Assembly (NCBI GenBank): GCA_947496235.1
Contig: CANMCE010000012.1
Span: 37,518 to 101,517 of the forward strand
Length of the DNA: 64,000 nt
Direction: 5' to 3'
DNA from: an uncultured Glaciecola sp.
Lineage (GTDB): Bacteria; Pseudomonadota; Gammaproteobacteria; Enterobacterales; Alteromonadaceae
Part shown: positions 9,409 through 19,160 of the stretch, one piece after another
Layout: each line of letters starts with the position of its first letter
Position numbering within the stretch: position 1 is the first letter of the stretch
The notes under the pieces: model-generated
Databases searched by the model: none
Seen by the model: only the letters and a program-made list of their open reading frames with translations
What the model was told of the DNA's origin: nothing
Translations under genes and position numbers: made by a program

Positions 9409-10752
9409 GTGACGAACTGGACAGTAGATAGTTGGCGCGGGAAGCCAATTTTGCAACAACCACACTACAAGGATCAGGTAAAACTTAAAGACGTTGAACA
9501 AAAACTAGCAAAGTATCCGCCTTTAGTTTTTGCCGAAGAAACTCGTCATCTGTTTAAAGAATTGGGCAATATTGCCTTAGGTCATGGTTTCTTATTGCAA
9601 GGTGGTGATTGCGCAGAATCCTTTGATGAGTTTAATGCGCCCAAAATTCGTGACACTTTCAAAGTAATATTACAGATGGCTGTGGTATTAACTTTTGCAG
9701 GTCGTTGTCCTGTAACCAAAGTTACTCGTATGGCGGGTCAATACGCTAAGCCTCGCTCAGGCGATTTTGAAGAAATCAACGGAGTGTCATTGCCATCTTA
9801 TCGTGGTGACATTATTAATAGTTTTGAATTTACTGCAGCTGCGCGAGAGCCGGATCCAATGCGAATGTTGGATGCTTATCACAGAAGCGCAGCCACATTG
9901 AACTTGCTCCGTGCCTTTTCTCAAGGTGGTTTGGCAGATTTACACCAAGTAAACCGCTGGAATATGACCTTTCTTGAAAACAATCCATTGAAAGAAAAAT
10001 ATCAGGATTTAGCTCAGCGAATTCAAGATACTCTAGGGTTTATGGAAGTAATTGGTCTTAACAGTGAGAATACTTCAGCTCTACACGAAACTTCACTTTA
10101 TACCAGTCATGAAGCTTTATTATTAAACTATGAGCAATCTTTAACGCGTATAGATACCTTAACTGACAAGCCTTACAACTGCTCTGCACACATGCTATGG
10201 ATTGGTGAAAGAACCCGACAACTTGATCATGCACACGTTGAGTTTTTCCGTGGAATAAACAATCCAATTGGAGTCAAAATTGGGCCGAGCATGCAAGGGG
10301 ATGAGTTGATTAAGCTTATCGATGCGTTAAATCCAAATAATATTCCGGGGCGATTAACCCTTATTACTCGCATGGGCGCTGACAATCTGGCTAAAAACTT
10401 ACCGCCGTTGTTACGCCGAGTAAAAGAAGAGGGACGTCATGTAGTGTGGAGTTCAGATCCTATGCATGGCAATACGTTCAAAGCATCTAGCGGTTACAAG
10501 ACACGTAATTTTGATGCCATACTGCAAGAAATTAAACATTTCTTCGATGCGCACAGTGCAGAAGGCACTCACGCTGGCGGTATTCACCTTGAAATGACAG
10601 GACAGCATGTTACTGAATGTACCGGTGGTGCTTACAAAATCAGTGATGATGATCTTGCCCAAGCGTATAAAACCCAATGTGATCCACGCTTAAATGCGGA
10701 CCAAGTATTGGAAATGGCGTTTTTAGTGGCGGATTATCTAAAGAAAATCTAG
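9409..10752 (+). CDS. Class II 3-deoxy-7-phosphoheptulonate (DAHP) synthase
   Basis: 447 residues, the plant/actinobacterial-type class II enzyme that condenses erythrose-4-phosphate and phosphoenolpyruvate in the first step of the shikimate pathway. Hallmarks: [10 protein letters not shown] near residue 65, [20 protein letters not shown] at about 100-120, KIGPSM, and HGNT near residue 350. The length fits the family. The start is GTG at 9409 with AAGGA eight bases upstream. It is followed within 14 bases by a convergent ABC exporter, so it is monocistronic. I saw no attenuator or aromatic-responsive operator in the 79-base upstream gap. Confidence 0.93.
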   Translation: MTNWTVDSWRGKPILQQPHYKDQVKLKDVEQKLAKYPPLVFAEETRHLFKELGNIALGHGFLLQGGDCAESFDEFNAPKIRDTFKVILQMAVVLTFAGRCPVTKVTRMAGQYAKPRSGDFEEINGVSLPSYRGDIINSFEFTAAAREPDPMRMLDAYHRSAATLNLLRAFSQGGLADLHQVNRWNMTFLENNPLKEKYQDLAQRIQDTLGFMEVIGLNSENTSALHETSLYTSHEALLLNYEQSLTRIDTLTDKPYNCSAHMLWIGERTRQLDHAHVEFFRGINNPIGVKIGPSMQGDELIKLIDALNPNNIPGRLTLITRMGADNLAKNLPPLLRRVKEEGRHVVWSSDPMHGNTFKASSGYKTRNFDAILQEIKHFFDAHSAEGTHAGGIHLEMTGQHVTECTGGAYKISDDDLAQAYKTQCDPRLNADQVLEMAFLVADYLKKI

Positions 10753-10766
10753 TCAGCTCGATTGTC

Positions 10767-12548
10767 TTAGTTGTCATTTTGTGCTCGCCACAACTGATAA
10801 TAATGGCCTTGTTTTTCTAACAAGGCCTTATGTTTTCCTTGTTCTACAATAGTCCCTTGATGCATTACTACTATGTTATCTGCGTCGACAATGGTGGATA
10901 ATCTGTGTGCTATCACCAAACTCGTGTGTCCATGCTCTACATTTTTTAGCGCTTGTAATATTGCTTGTTCGGATTGAGAGTCCAATGAACTTGTTGCTTC
11001 ATCAAACACCATGATAGGTGATCCCTTCAATATGGCTCTAGCGATTGCCACTCTTTGTTTTTCACCGCCAGATAACTTGAGCCCTCGTTCGCCAACTTTG
11101 GTGTCTAATCCTTCAGGTAACTTGGCCACAAAAGCTGATAAATGTGCCATTTCAATTGCTGTGGTTATATCTTCTTTTGAGGCATCGGGCCGTCCATAGC
11201 GAATATTTTCGAAAAGTGTGTCGTTAAACAACACGGTATCTTGCGGCACTATGCCCACAACTTGGCGCAAACTTGACTGGGTGACATCGGCTATATCCTG
11301 TCCATCAATCAGGATTTTACCTGTTTGAGGGCTATAAAATCGAAACAGCAGTTTTACTAAGGTAGATTTTCCTGAACCACTCTCACCAACCACAGCGACT
11401 TTGCTACCTGCTTCGATGGTCAACGAAAAATCCTTTAAAATAGGTCTTTCAGGATGATAAGCAAAAGCGATATTGTGAAATTCAACTTTACCAGAGCTGA
11501 CTTCTAGCTCAGTAGCATTATCGTTATCTTTTATTTGCGGTTCGCGGTCAAGTAGAGAAAATAGATTTTCAATATTGGCTAAAGAACCTCTAATTTCTCG
11601 ATAAACAAAGCCTAAGAAATTCAAAGGCATAAATATTTGCATGGTAAAAGCATTTACCAGTACAAAATCACCTATAGTCATATTGCCGTTGGCCACTTCA
11701 AAAGCTGCTAAGGCCAACATAGAGGTCATGGCAAACGCAATAATAAACGCCTGCCCACCATTTAAGGCAAACAGAGAAAGTCGATTTTTACGCCTAGCTT
11801 TTTCCCAATCGGCTAACCCTTGATCATATCGATCCGCTTCAAATTTTTCATTACTGAAGTATTTAACCGTTTCAAAATTCAACAAGCTATCGATAGCCCG
11901 CGTGCTAGAAGCATTGTCGGCCATATTTTGCGCTTTCACATATTTGGTTCGCCAATCTGTCGCTTTGACGGAAAACCACACATAGCTGATGACAGAAGCT
12001 AGAATGACTGAAGCGAATGTAAAGCCATAATTGTAGAATAATATGCCAACTACCATGGCTAACTCTAATAGAGTTGGCCCTATATTAAAGACCATAAAAC
12101 GCATCAAAAAACTGATACCACTCACACCACGTTCAATATCTCGAGATAGACCACCGGTTTGCCTGGATAAATGAAAGTCTAACTCTAGTTGGTGTAAATG
12201 GTTAAACACAGTTAACCCCAATCGGCGCATAGCACGCTCTGTAACTCTCCCAAATAGCGTATCTCTTATTTCACCAAACAGGACATTCGCTAATCTTAAG
12301 CCACCGTAAGCAATAATTAGCGCAATGATGACTGACATTGCGGTTGCAATAGCTGAGTCTAAATTTAGATTATCGACTATATGTTTGAGAATAAAAGGCA
12401 AGGTTACCGAGGCTAATTTGGCGGCCACAAGACAACTCATGGCTAACCAAACACGCCCTTTAAATTCTGTCAGGTAGGGCCATAGTTTGGTAATTATTTG
12501 CCAATTGAATTTGGCTTCATCATTAACGGTAAAACGGGAAGCGCGCAA
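10767..12548 (-). CDS. Atm1/HMT1-type ABC exporter, fused permease and ATPase
   Basis: 593 residues. The N-terminal half has about six membrane segments (ABC_membrane type I exporter fold) and the C-terminal half is an ATPase: Walker A GESGSGKST, signature LSGGEKQRVAIARA, Walker B IMVFDEATSSLD, switch His in VIAHRLST. The sequence around TDWRTKYVKAQN and NAFTMQIFMPLNFLGF matches the Atm1 / heavy-metal-tolerance branch, which exports glutathione-linked sulphur or metal conjugates from the cytoplasm as a homodimer. The only start in frame after the upstream stop is TTG at 12548, with a weak ribosome binding site. It stands alone and is not part of the neighbouring purine operon, whose terminator lies just upstream. 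Confidence 0.88.
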   Translation of the reverse strand: MRASRFTVNDEAKFNWQIITKLWPYLTEFKGRVWLAMSCLVAAKLASVTLPFILKHIVDNLNLDSAIATAMSVIIALIIAYGGLRLANVLFGEIRDTLFGRVTERAMRRLGLTVFNHLHQLELDFHLSRQTGGLSRDIERGVSGISFLMRFMVFNIGPTLLELAMVVGILFYNYGFTFASVILASVISYVWFSVKATDWRTKYVKAQNMADNASSTRAIDSLLNFETVKYFSNEKFEADRYDQGLADWEKARRKNRLSLFALNGGQAFIIAFAMTSMLALAAFEVANGNMTIGDFVLVNAFTMQIFMPLNFLGFVYREIRGSLANIENLFSLLDREPQIKDNDNATELEVSSGKVEFHNIAFAYHPERPILKDFSLTIEAGSKVAVVGESGSGKSTLVKLLFRFYSPQTGKILIDGQDIADVTQSSLRQVVGIVPQDTVLFNDTLFENIRYGRPDASKEDITTAIEMAHLSAFVAKLPEGLDTKVGERGLKLSGGEKQRVAIARAILKGSPIMVFDEATSSLDSQSEQAILQALKNVEHGHTSLVIAHRLSTIVDADNIVVMHQGTIVEQGKHKALLEKQGHYYQLWRAQNDN

Positions 12549-12595
12549 GTTATATTCTGCTTAATTGAGTTGTCACTTGATTATGACCTATAAAA

Positions 12596-12626
12596 GTCGG
12601 CGAATAAAGACAGAAAATTCGCCGAC
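12596..12626 (-). terminator. Rho-independent terminator of the xdhA-puuD operon
   Basis: GTCGGCGAAT and ATTCGCCGAC form a perfect 10-bp stem around an 11-base loop. Read on the minus strand the hairpin lies 15 bases past the puuD stop and is followed by TTTTA. It closes the seven-gene purine operon and separates it from the Atm1-type gene. Confidence 0.8.
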
Positions 12627-12640
12627 CAAGCTACTAGTAT

Positions 12641-13840
12641 TTATTTAGCTTGTCCCCATAGGGCTAGCCTTTGTCTTTCTATATCAGTCATTTGGGTTTT
12701 GTTTAAAAAAGGCATGTCTTTAGTCACCGTTGTGCGGTGTAAAAGCTGATTTTTCTGCCTTTGTATGTCATCCCAATCGTTAAAAACAACCCCTAAAGGG
12801 GCGATTTTAAAGATTTCATCAGAGGGATTCGACGAATGACAACTTTGGCAGTGAGTTTCAACCAGTGACATTACTTGTTGGTCAGTATAGGCCAGAATAG
12901 CGCCTTCATTTTCATCAGAGACCGTACTTTGTATTTGGGATTGTGGCCAAGAAATCCAAGCCGCGATGGCTAACATCGCAATTGCGCCTGAGACCAAGAT
13001 GGAAGGCTTATTAATACCCAGATGTTTTAAATTGAAATAATGACGAATCCAAGCCGAAACAGCCATAATCAACATGAGAACTAACCAATTTAATTCGTGT
13101 TGGTAAGTCATCGGGTAATGATTACTGATCATAATGAACAACAGGGGCAGGGTAAGGTAGTTGTTGTGCACTGACCTGAGTTTTGCTCCAGCTCCCCATG
13201 CAGGATCTATCTCTTGTTTTGCGGCTACTGCGGCGACCATTTTGCGTTGCGAAGGCATAATTTGGAAAAATACATTGCCTGCCATTATGGTGCCCACTAA
13301 TGCTCCCATATGAATATAGGCGCCGCGGCCACTAAATAAATGCGCCGAAACATAAGCAATAATACAAAGCAAGAGTACTAAAAATATAGCGAAAGCTAAT
13401 TGGGATTTTGCTAAAGCACTTCTACAAGCCAATTCATATAAAGCAAGGCCGCCAAAAATGATGCCTAAACCCGCGCCTATAGCTTGACCTTCGGTCAATT
13501 GCATAACAGACGGATCAATTAAAAAAGCGCTGGCGGATAAGTAGTAAACTAATATTAAAAGGGCAAAACCGCTGATCCAAGTGGTGTATGCTTCCCATTT
13601 GAACCAGTGTAAATTTTGCGGCATTTTTTCAGGACCATAGGCGTATTTGGCGACTTCATAAAAGCCGCCACCATGTATGGCCCAAAGATCACCTTTGATG
13701 CCTTTTTGTTTTTTCTCTGCTGGTGGTTCTTCTAGATTGTTGTCGAGCCAAATAAAATAAAATGAGGCGCCAATCCATGCAACGCCAGCGATGACATGAA
13801 ACCAGCGTACAAAAAGTGAAATCCAATCAAGCCATGGCAT
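12641..13840 (-). CDS. puuD: Membrane-bound urate hydroxylase with C-terminal cytochrome c
   Basis: 399 residues from the ATG at 13840. It oxidises urate to 5-hydroxyisourate at the inner membrane. The start MPWLDWISLFVRWFHVIAG is the PuuD hallmark, followed by about eight membrane segments and a C-terminal c-type haem domain at about residues 325-399 with CQSCH as the haem-binding site and a later Met as possible axial ligand. An upstream in-frame ATG at 13882 would add 14 residues inside guaD, but AAGGAG lies eight bases before 13840, so 13840 is the start. It overlaps guaD by 14 bases and is the last gene of the operon. Electrons presumably go to the respiratory chain, unlike the soluble uricase of other organisms. 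Confidence 0.92.
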   Translation of the reverse strand: MPWLDWISLFVRWFHVIAGVAWIGASFYFIWLDNNLEEPPAEKKQKGIKGDLWAIHGGGFYEVAKYAYGPEKMPQNLHWFKWEAYTTWISGFALLILVYYLSASAFLIDPSVMQLTEGQAIGAGLGIIFGGLALYELACRSALAKSQLAFAIFLVLLLCIIAYVSAHLFSGRGAYIHMGALVGTIMAGNVFFQIMPSQRKMVAAVAAKQEIDPAWGAGAKLRSVHNNYLTLPLLFIMISNHYPMTYQHELNWLVLMLIMAVSAWIRHYFNLKHLGINKPSILVSGAIAMLAIAAWISWPQSQIQSTVSDENEGAILAYTDQQVMSLVETHCQSCHSSNPSDEIFKIAPLGVVFNDWDDIQRQKNQLLHRTTVTKDMPFLNKTQMTDIERQRLALWGQAK

Positions 13841-15149
13841 CTGGCGACTCCTTTGTGTTTGAATATTGTAATTTCCCAGCAATCCATGTTTCTTCTATTG
13901 CTCGATCGTCGCTGAGCATACTCATAGCAAAAAGCATATCTTGAGGCGTGCTATCCTGTTGAATGCGTATTTCGCTTAATTCATCGAATTTGGGGTTCAA
14001 AATAATAAAATCAGCATAGGTATCAGGATTTAGATTTCCTATTTGATGCTCAAATCCGTAAGCAATCGCAGGTCCTTGGGTCATGGTGTATAGCCCATGC
14101 AAAGGTGTGAAAATTTGATGGTTTAGTTGACATACTTTGTAGGCTTCGCCGTAGGTGCGCAATAGATTAAAACTGGTTCCACCTCCCACGTCAGTTGCCA
14201 TTGCAACGGGAACTTTGTATTCAACCGCCTTATTTAAGTCAAACAGCCCACTGCCTAAGAAAAGGTTCGATGTAGGGCAAAAAGCGGCTGTTGCATTAGC
14301 GTCTGAAAGTCGCTGCCATTCATCATCTGATAAATGTATACAATGCCCAAACACGCTACGCTTTCTCACTAAATTGTATTTCTCATAGGTCGCTAAATAG
14401 TCATCACAGTCCGGGTATAAGGACTTAACCCATGCTATTTCTTCTTTATTTTCTGATAAATGGGTTTGAATAAAGACATCCGGATATTGCACTGCCAATT
14501 CTCCTAATGCGGCTAATTGAGCACTTGTGCTGGTGGGAGAAAACCGAGGCGTTAGTGCATAAAAGTTTCGGTTTTTCCCGTGCCATTTTTGAATTAATTG
14601 AGCGCTGTCTTGTTGCGCACTTTGCGGTGTATCTTGCAAATATTCTGGGCAGTTGGTATCCATACAGACTTTACCAATGACCATTTGCATATTCAGTGCG
14701 TCAGTGTGAGCAAAAAGTGTGTCCGCTGCTGATTTATGCACACTACTAAATACCAAACCAGTGGTTGTTCCATTTTTCAATAATTGGCGAGTGAAGACAT
14801 GAGCGATTTTTTCGGCTTTTTCTTGTTGATCAAATTGGCGCTCGGTGGGGAAAGTAAAATTTTCTAACCAAGTTAACAGCTGTTCACCAAATTTACCGAT
14901 AATTTCTGTTTGCGGATAATGTAAATGGTTGTCGATAAAGCCAGGTAAAATCCACCTTCCACTATGGTCGTGCACTTTCGCAAGGGGATATTGAGTCACT
15001 AAGTCATCATACTCACCCAGTGCAACAATCTTATTGTCTTGCACGATTAAAGCGCCGTCTTTTAACCACTGAAAATCGTAATCAGGGGTTATGGTAGCTT
15101 CAGGAAAGTGCAGTATATTGCCTCTAAATAGTAACGCTTGATGTGACAT
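13827..15149 (-). CDS. guaD: Guanine deaminase
   Basis: 440 residues of the amidohydrolase superfamily. It converts guanine to xanthine and ammonia, feeding XdhABC. Metal ligands are visible in PGFIDNHLHYPQ (HxH near residue 75), the His of FIQTHLSENKEE, the His of VFGHCIHLSD and the Asp of MATDVGGGTS. The length matches E. coli GuaD. Its ATG overlaps the uraH stop by one base (TAATG) and its end overlaps puuD, so translation is coupled along the operon. No signal peptide; cytosolic. Strong family match. Confidence 0.93.
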   Translation of the reverse strand: MSHQALLFRGNILHFPEATITPDYDFQWLKDGALIVQDNKIVALGEYDDLVTQYPLAKVHDHSGRWILPGFIDNHLHYPQTEIIGKFGEQLLTWLENFTFPTERQFDQQEKAEKIAHVFTRQLLKNGTTTGLVFSSVHKSAADTLFAHTDALNMQMVIGKVCMDTNCPEYLQDTPQSAQQDSAQLIQKWHGKNRNFYALTPRFSPTSTSAQLAALGELAVQYPDVFIQTHLSENKEEIAWVKSLYPDCDDYLATYEKYNLVRKRSVFGHCIHLSDDEWQRLSDANATAAFCPTSNLFLGSGLFDLNKAVEYKVPVAMATDVGGGTSFNLLRTYGEAYKVCQLNHQIFTPLHGLYTMTQGPAIAYGFEHQIGNLNPDTYADFIILNPKFDELSEIRIQQDSTPQDMLFAMSMLSDDRAIEETWIAGKLQYSNTKESPDAMA

Positions 15150-15472
15150 TAACTTCCTCGGTAACTACTAAAACCAAAGGGAGAAATAAGCAAAGGCACG
15201 TGGTAATGCCCACCGTTTTCAACCAAGGTAAAGGCGATATCTATAAAGGGATAAAAACATTGACCGTAATTCTCAACAAGATAAGACTGACACTCAAATC
15301 TAAGACTATAATCACCCGATTCAAATGAGGTAGGTCCCCAAGATTTGCATCGGCCATCTTCGTCTGTTTGGGCAGTAAAAACTTCTCCGCTTGGTGTGGT
15401 TAAAATCAATGTGAGTCCTGGTACAGGTTTACCAGAGGTTGTATCAAGTATATGACTTGAAAGTGTGTTCAT
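15149..15472 (-). CDS. uraH: 5-Hydroxyisourate hydrolase (transthyretin-like)
   Basis: 107 residues. It hydrolyses 5-hydroxyisourate, the PuuD product, to OHCU. The N-terminal LSSHILDTTSGKPVPGL and the C-terminal tetrapeptide YRGS are the diagnostic ends of this transthyretin-related family; the catalytic His and Arg residues are in SSHILD and FECQSY-adjacent strands, with YHVPLL further on. The domain is complete and has no periplasmic leader, so it is the cytosolic form. It lies nine bases after uraD and touches guaD. PuuD, UraH and UraD in one transcript give the complete urate-to-allantoin route. Confidence 0.93.
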   Translation of the reverse strand: MNTLSSHILDTTSGKPVPGLTLILTTPSGEVFTAQTDEDGRCKSWGPTSFESGDYSLRFECQSYLVENYGQCFYPFIDIAFTLVENGGHYHVPLLISPFGFSSYRGS

Positions 15473-15481
15473 TGGTTAATC

Positions 15482-15988
15482 CTAATGTGATAGTCCCTTA
15501 TTGATGCGCAACAAGGTGATCTTGATTTGTTGTTCTGCAGCAATATTCATTTCTTGTTCTGTACTGTTGGGAAGGCGTTTCTGTAATGCTTCCAACATGG
15601 TATTGGCCGATAATCCAGTGGCACAAATAATAAAAATAAACCCGTGTTTGGCTAAATAGTCGTGATTAAGTTTATGAAGCGCATTCAGGGTGGCTTCATC
15701 GGCGATTGAAGTGCCAGATTGCTCGTTACTCGCCATTTCTTTTGTGTTGGCGTACTTTTCGCGCAGACTGGATAAATCTCCTATCATTGGATGAGCGGCA
15801 AAGGCTTCCAATTTATCCTCACTATTCATCTCAGCCCAGATTTTCTTGGCTATCGCTATTACGTCTTCAATGGAAGCAAAGGGTCTAGCTTGCGCCATAG
15901 CGTAAGCCCATTGAGTTGCACCACAGGTTTGTAAAAACCAGTGAATAGCATCTTTGGTATGTAGCTTGTTCAGTTCTTTTAGGGTCAT
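15482..15988 (-). CDS. uraD: OHCU decarboxylase
   Basis: 168 residues. It decarboxylates 2-oxo-4-hydroxy-4-carboxy-5-ureidoimidazoline to (S)-allantoin. The family hallmarks are the AHPMIGD motif near residue 65, which contains the catalytic His, and the FIICATGLSA stretch near residue 125. Its start overlaps the xdhC end by four bases, a typical coupled junction. It is cytosolic, and the length fits the family. Confidence 0.93.
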   Translation of the reverse strand: MTLKELNKLHTKDAIHWFLQTCGATQWAYAMAQARPFASIEDVIAIAKKIWAEMNSEDKLEAFAAHPMIGDLSSLREKYANTKEMASNEQSGTSIADEATLNALHKLNHDYLAKHGFIFIICATGLSANTMLEALQKRLPNSTEQEMNIAAEQQIKITLLRINKGLSH

Positions 15989-16815
15989 ATGTTGGCCTCA
16001 ACCGTACTGATTTTTGCATTATCAACAGCTTGCTGCTTATCAGCTTGTTGTAACAGTTTTATTATTTGTGCACTTATAGATACGGCAACTTCAACTGGCC
16101 TTTTCCCCGGGATTGAAAGGTCACCTATGGGCGAAATAAAATTAGTTAATTGAGAAGCGCTAATGCCCTTATTAGTCAGCCTTGTCACAAAGCGTTTTGC
16201 TTTAGTTTGTGAACCTATCATGCCGACATAGGAAAAACAGTCTCGTTTAAGGGCATTGTGCACAATATCGAAATCAAGTTGATGATTGTGGGTTAACACT
16301 ATAAGCCAGGTATTCCTCGGTAATAATAAGGTCTCTTCAGCAGGACTTTCTTCGACAATAATATTGACGTTTGCTGGTGTAGTTTTAGCATTAAATAAGT
16401 CTTCTCTGCTATCTATCCAATGAATCTGCAAAGGTAATTGCGCCAATATGGGTACCAAGGCTTGAGCCACATGCCCAGCACCAAAAATAGCAAGATGCTG
16501 GCCATGATTTACTCTTACTTCATAGAGTAGTTTCACTGCACCGCCGCAACATTGCCCAAGCTTGCTACTGAGAGGAAATGTTTCGGTTTTAGTGGTCTGT
16601 TTACTTTGCGCTAATAAGTCTCTGGCCGTTCTAATTGCTTCAAATTCCAAATGCCCGCCGCCAATGGTATCTATGCTGTCATCATCACTGACAATCATTT
16701 TAGTGCCTGTATTACGCGGAGTACTGCCAGCAACTTGCAACAAAGTCACTATCACATAGTTTCGTCCTTGTTGCTCGAATTTATGCAAGGCTTCATACCA
16801 TCTATTAGGTCTCAT
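15985..16815 (-). CDS. xdhC: Xanthine dehydrogenase accessory protein
   Basis: 276 residues. XdhC binds molybdenum cofactor and delivers the sulphurated form to XdhB. The N-terminal XdhC/CoxI domain includes the GQCCGG cysteine motif near residue 88, needed for cofactor handling. A Rossmann domain follows with IFGAGHVAQAL and the tail SYVGMIGSQTKAKRF. It overlaps xdhB by four bases. It makes no catalytic contribution but is essential for an active dehydrogenase in characterised bacteria. Confidence 0.93.
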   Translation of the reverse strand: MRPNRWYEALHKFEQQGRNYVIVTLLQVAGSTPRNTGTKMIVSDDDSIDTIGGGHLEFEAIRTARDLLAQSKQTTKTETFPLSSKLGQCCGGAVKLLYEVRVNHGQHLAIFGAGHVAQALVPILAQLPLQIHWIDSREDLFNAKTTPANVNIIVEESPAEETLLLPRNTWLIVLTHNHQLDFDIVHNALKRDCFSYVGMIGSQTKAKRFVTRLTNKGISASQLTNFISPIGDLSIPGKRPVEVAVSISAQIIKLLQQADKQQAVDNAKISTVEANI

Positions 16816-19160
16816 AGTGTTACATCCTTTTTAACCGCCGTTACCGCGTTGAGTACTCTTTCTGGTGTGGCAGGGGTGTGTAATTCAGGATCTATTGTAT
16901 AGTCACTTAAACTCGATATGGCGTCTTTTAATGCGCACCAAACCGATATAGCTAACATGAAAGGTGGCTCGCCAACGGCTTTTGAATGATAGATACTGTC
17001 TTCTGAATTTGGTCTATCGTAAAGCCCAACATTGAAAATAGGCGGAGTATCACCTATGGCTGGAATTTTATAGGTCGCCATATTTTCGCTGATTAACTTA
17101 CCCTGATCATTCCATTTCAATTCTTCTGTGGTTAACCAACCCATACCTTGAATAAAACCACCTTCAATTTGGCCAATATCAATGGCCGGGTTTATGCTTT
17201 TACCAACATCATGCAGAATATCTACTCGATCAACAGAGTATTCCCCAGTGAGGGTATCTATGCTTACTTCACTGCAAGCAACACCAAACGCGAAATAAAA
17301 GAATGGTCGACCTTTGCCTGTTTCTCTATCATAAAATATCTTTGGTGTTCTGTAATAGCCAGTTGAAGACAAGGAAATGCGGGCCATATAGGCTTGTTGG
17401 ACTAATTCTACAAAGCCTATTTCCTGTTTACCCAATACCAGTTTATTGTCGATAAAAACGGCGTTTTCAGGACTTTGTTGAGTGGTTTCAGCGAAATATT
17501 CAATTAATCGTTGCTTGATGGTGATACAAGCATTTTGCACTGCTTTCCCGTTTAAATCTGTGCCACTAGAAGCAGCAGTAGGTGAGGTGTTAGGGACCTT
17601 GTCTGTACGCGTAGAAGTCACTTCTATAGCTTCAAGATCGACACCAAATTCCTGAGCCGCAATTTGCCCAATCTTGGTGTGTAAACCCTGTCCCATCTCT
17701 GTTCCGCCATGATTTACCTGAATGCTGCCATCGGTGTATACATGCACTAATGCGCCTGCTTGGTTTAGATGTTTGGCAGTAAATGAAATCCCAAATTTTA
17801 CCGGCGTTAAGGCCAGTCCTTTTTTGATTATCGGACTGGTTTGATTGAAGGTTTTGATTTGATCACGTCTCTGCCAGTATGCACAATCTTGCTCTAATTT
17901 TTCTAACATATCGGGCAAGAAAAAATCTTCAATTGGCATGCCGTATGGTGTTAGTTGATTTTTATTGTCTTGGTATAAATTGCGTTTACGAATAGTAAGG
18001 GGATCTTCACCCAGTCTACGTGCAATTGCGTCCATCATGGCTTCGCCCATGATCATACCTTGAGGACCACCAAAGCCGCGATAGGCGGTGTGTGAAACAA
18101 AGTCTGTTTTTAACCTATGGCCGATTATATCGGTTTCGCCAAGGTGATAACTGTTGTCCGCATGAAACATGGCGCGATCGACTATGGCTTCAGATAGGTC
18201 AGGGGAGTGACCACAATCGCCATTAATCTCAATCTTCGCAGCTGTCACTTTTCCGTCGGCGCCAAATCCCACGCTATATTTATTCTCAAATGGGTGGCGT
18301 TTACCGGTAACTGCCATGTCTTGTTGACGTGGTAAACGTAATTTTACAGCACGCTTGTTTCGATGGGCTAATACCGCGGCTAAACACGCCCATTGTGCGG
18401 CCTGTGTTTCCTTGCCGCCAAATCCGCCGCCCATGCGTCGCATATCCACACAAACGTGATGTAGTTTTATATCCAAAACTTCAGCGACCAGCTTTTGCAC
18501 TTCGCTAGGATGTTGGCTAGACGTATAAATGGTCATGCGATCTTCTTCTTCGGGAATCGCCATTGACACCTGGCCTTCTAAATACATATGTTCTTGACCA
18601 CCGATGTTCAGATGGCCATTTACCACCTGTTCCGCATTTTGCAATGCGCTGTCAACCTCTCCCTGCAACATTCGATGACTAGGGCGCACAAAGCGCTCTA
18701 AAGCCAATGCATCACTTACTTTAAACACGGGCTCTAACGGGGATATTGTTACTTCCGCAAGTTTAGCGGCACGACGGGCATTGCTGACTGTATCAGCCAA
18801 AACAGCAAATATGGCTTGTCCATAAAATTTGATTTCACCATCAGCTAATACAGGATCCCCTTCAAAAACAGGGCCTATATCTATGTGACCAGGTATATCT
18901 TTTGATGTAATAACGTCAATTACGCCAGGACTTGCAAGCACAGCGTCTAAAATCACTTGGGATATAGTCCCTCGTGCAACTTCACTTGTACCCACAGCCG
19001 CATGTGCAATTGAACTAGGTTCTGGCATATCGTCTACATAACGCGCGTTTCCACTCACTTGCCGATCGGCACTTTCATGTTTATTCACGCGGTTCAACGC
19101 TGTTTTTGCTTGTGTGGTATCAGCTAATTTAGCGGGTGTATTCAGTTTACGCATGGTCAA
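16812..19160 (-). CDS. xdhB: Xanthine dehydrogenase, molybdopterin-binding subunit
   Basis: 782 residues, the large subunit. It oxidises hypoxanthine and xanthine to urate at the molybdenum centre. After the N-terminal ald_Xan_dh domain, the molybdopterin loops GGQEHMYLEGQ, MGGGFGGKE and AYRGFGGPQG are all present. The catalytic-Glu region near the C-terminus reads AVGEPPFMLA. The length is typical for the two-chain bacterial enzyme. It overlaps xdhA by 14 bases and xdhC by four. With XdhA it forms a cytosolic (XdhAB)2 complex, which passes electrons through the iron-sulphur clusters and FAD to NAD. Confidence 0.95.
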   Translation of the reverse strand: MTMRKLNTPAKLADTTQAKTALNRVNKHESADRQVSGNARYVDDMPEPSSIAHAAVGTSEVARGTISQVILDAVLASPGVIDVITSKDIPGHIDIGPVFEGDPVLADGEIKFYGQAIFAVLADTVSNARRAAKLAEVTISPLEPVFKVSDALALERFVRPSHRMLQGEVDSALQNAEQVVNGHLNIGGQEHMYLEGQVSMAIPEEEDRMTIYTSSQHPSEVQKLVAEVLDIKLHHVCVDMRRMGGGFGGKETQAAQWACLAAVLAHRNKRAVKLRLPRQQDMAVTGKRHPFENKYSVGFGADGKVTAAKIEINGDCGHSPDLSEAIVDRAMFHADNSYHLGETDIIGHRLKTDFVSHTAYRGFGGPQGMIMGEAMMDAIARRLGEDPLTIRKRNLYQDNKNQLTPYGMPIEDFFLPDMLEKLEQDCAYWQRRDQIKTFNQTSPIIKKGLALTPVKFGISFTAKHLNQAGALVHVYTDGSIQVNHGGTEMGQGLHTKIGQIAAQEFGVDLEAIEVTSTRTDKVPNTSPTAASSGTDLNGKAVQNACITIKQRLIEYFAETTQQSPENAVFIDNKLVLGKQEIGFVELVQQAYMARISLSSTGYYRTPKIFYDRETGKGRPFFYFAFGVACSEVSIDTLTGEYSVDRVDILHDVGKSINPAIDIGQIEGGFIQGMGWLTTEELKWNDQGKLISENMATYKIPAIGDTPPIFNVGLYDRPNSEDSIYHSKAVGEPPFMLAISVWCALKDAISSLSDYTIDPELHTPATPERVLNAVTAVKKDVTL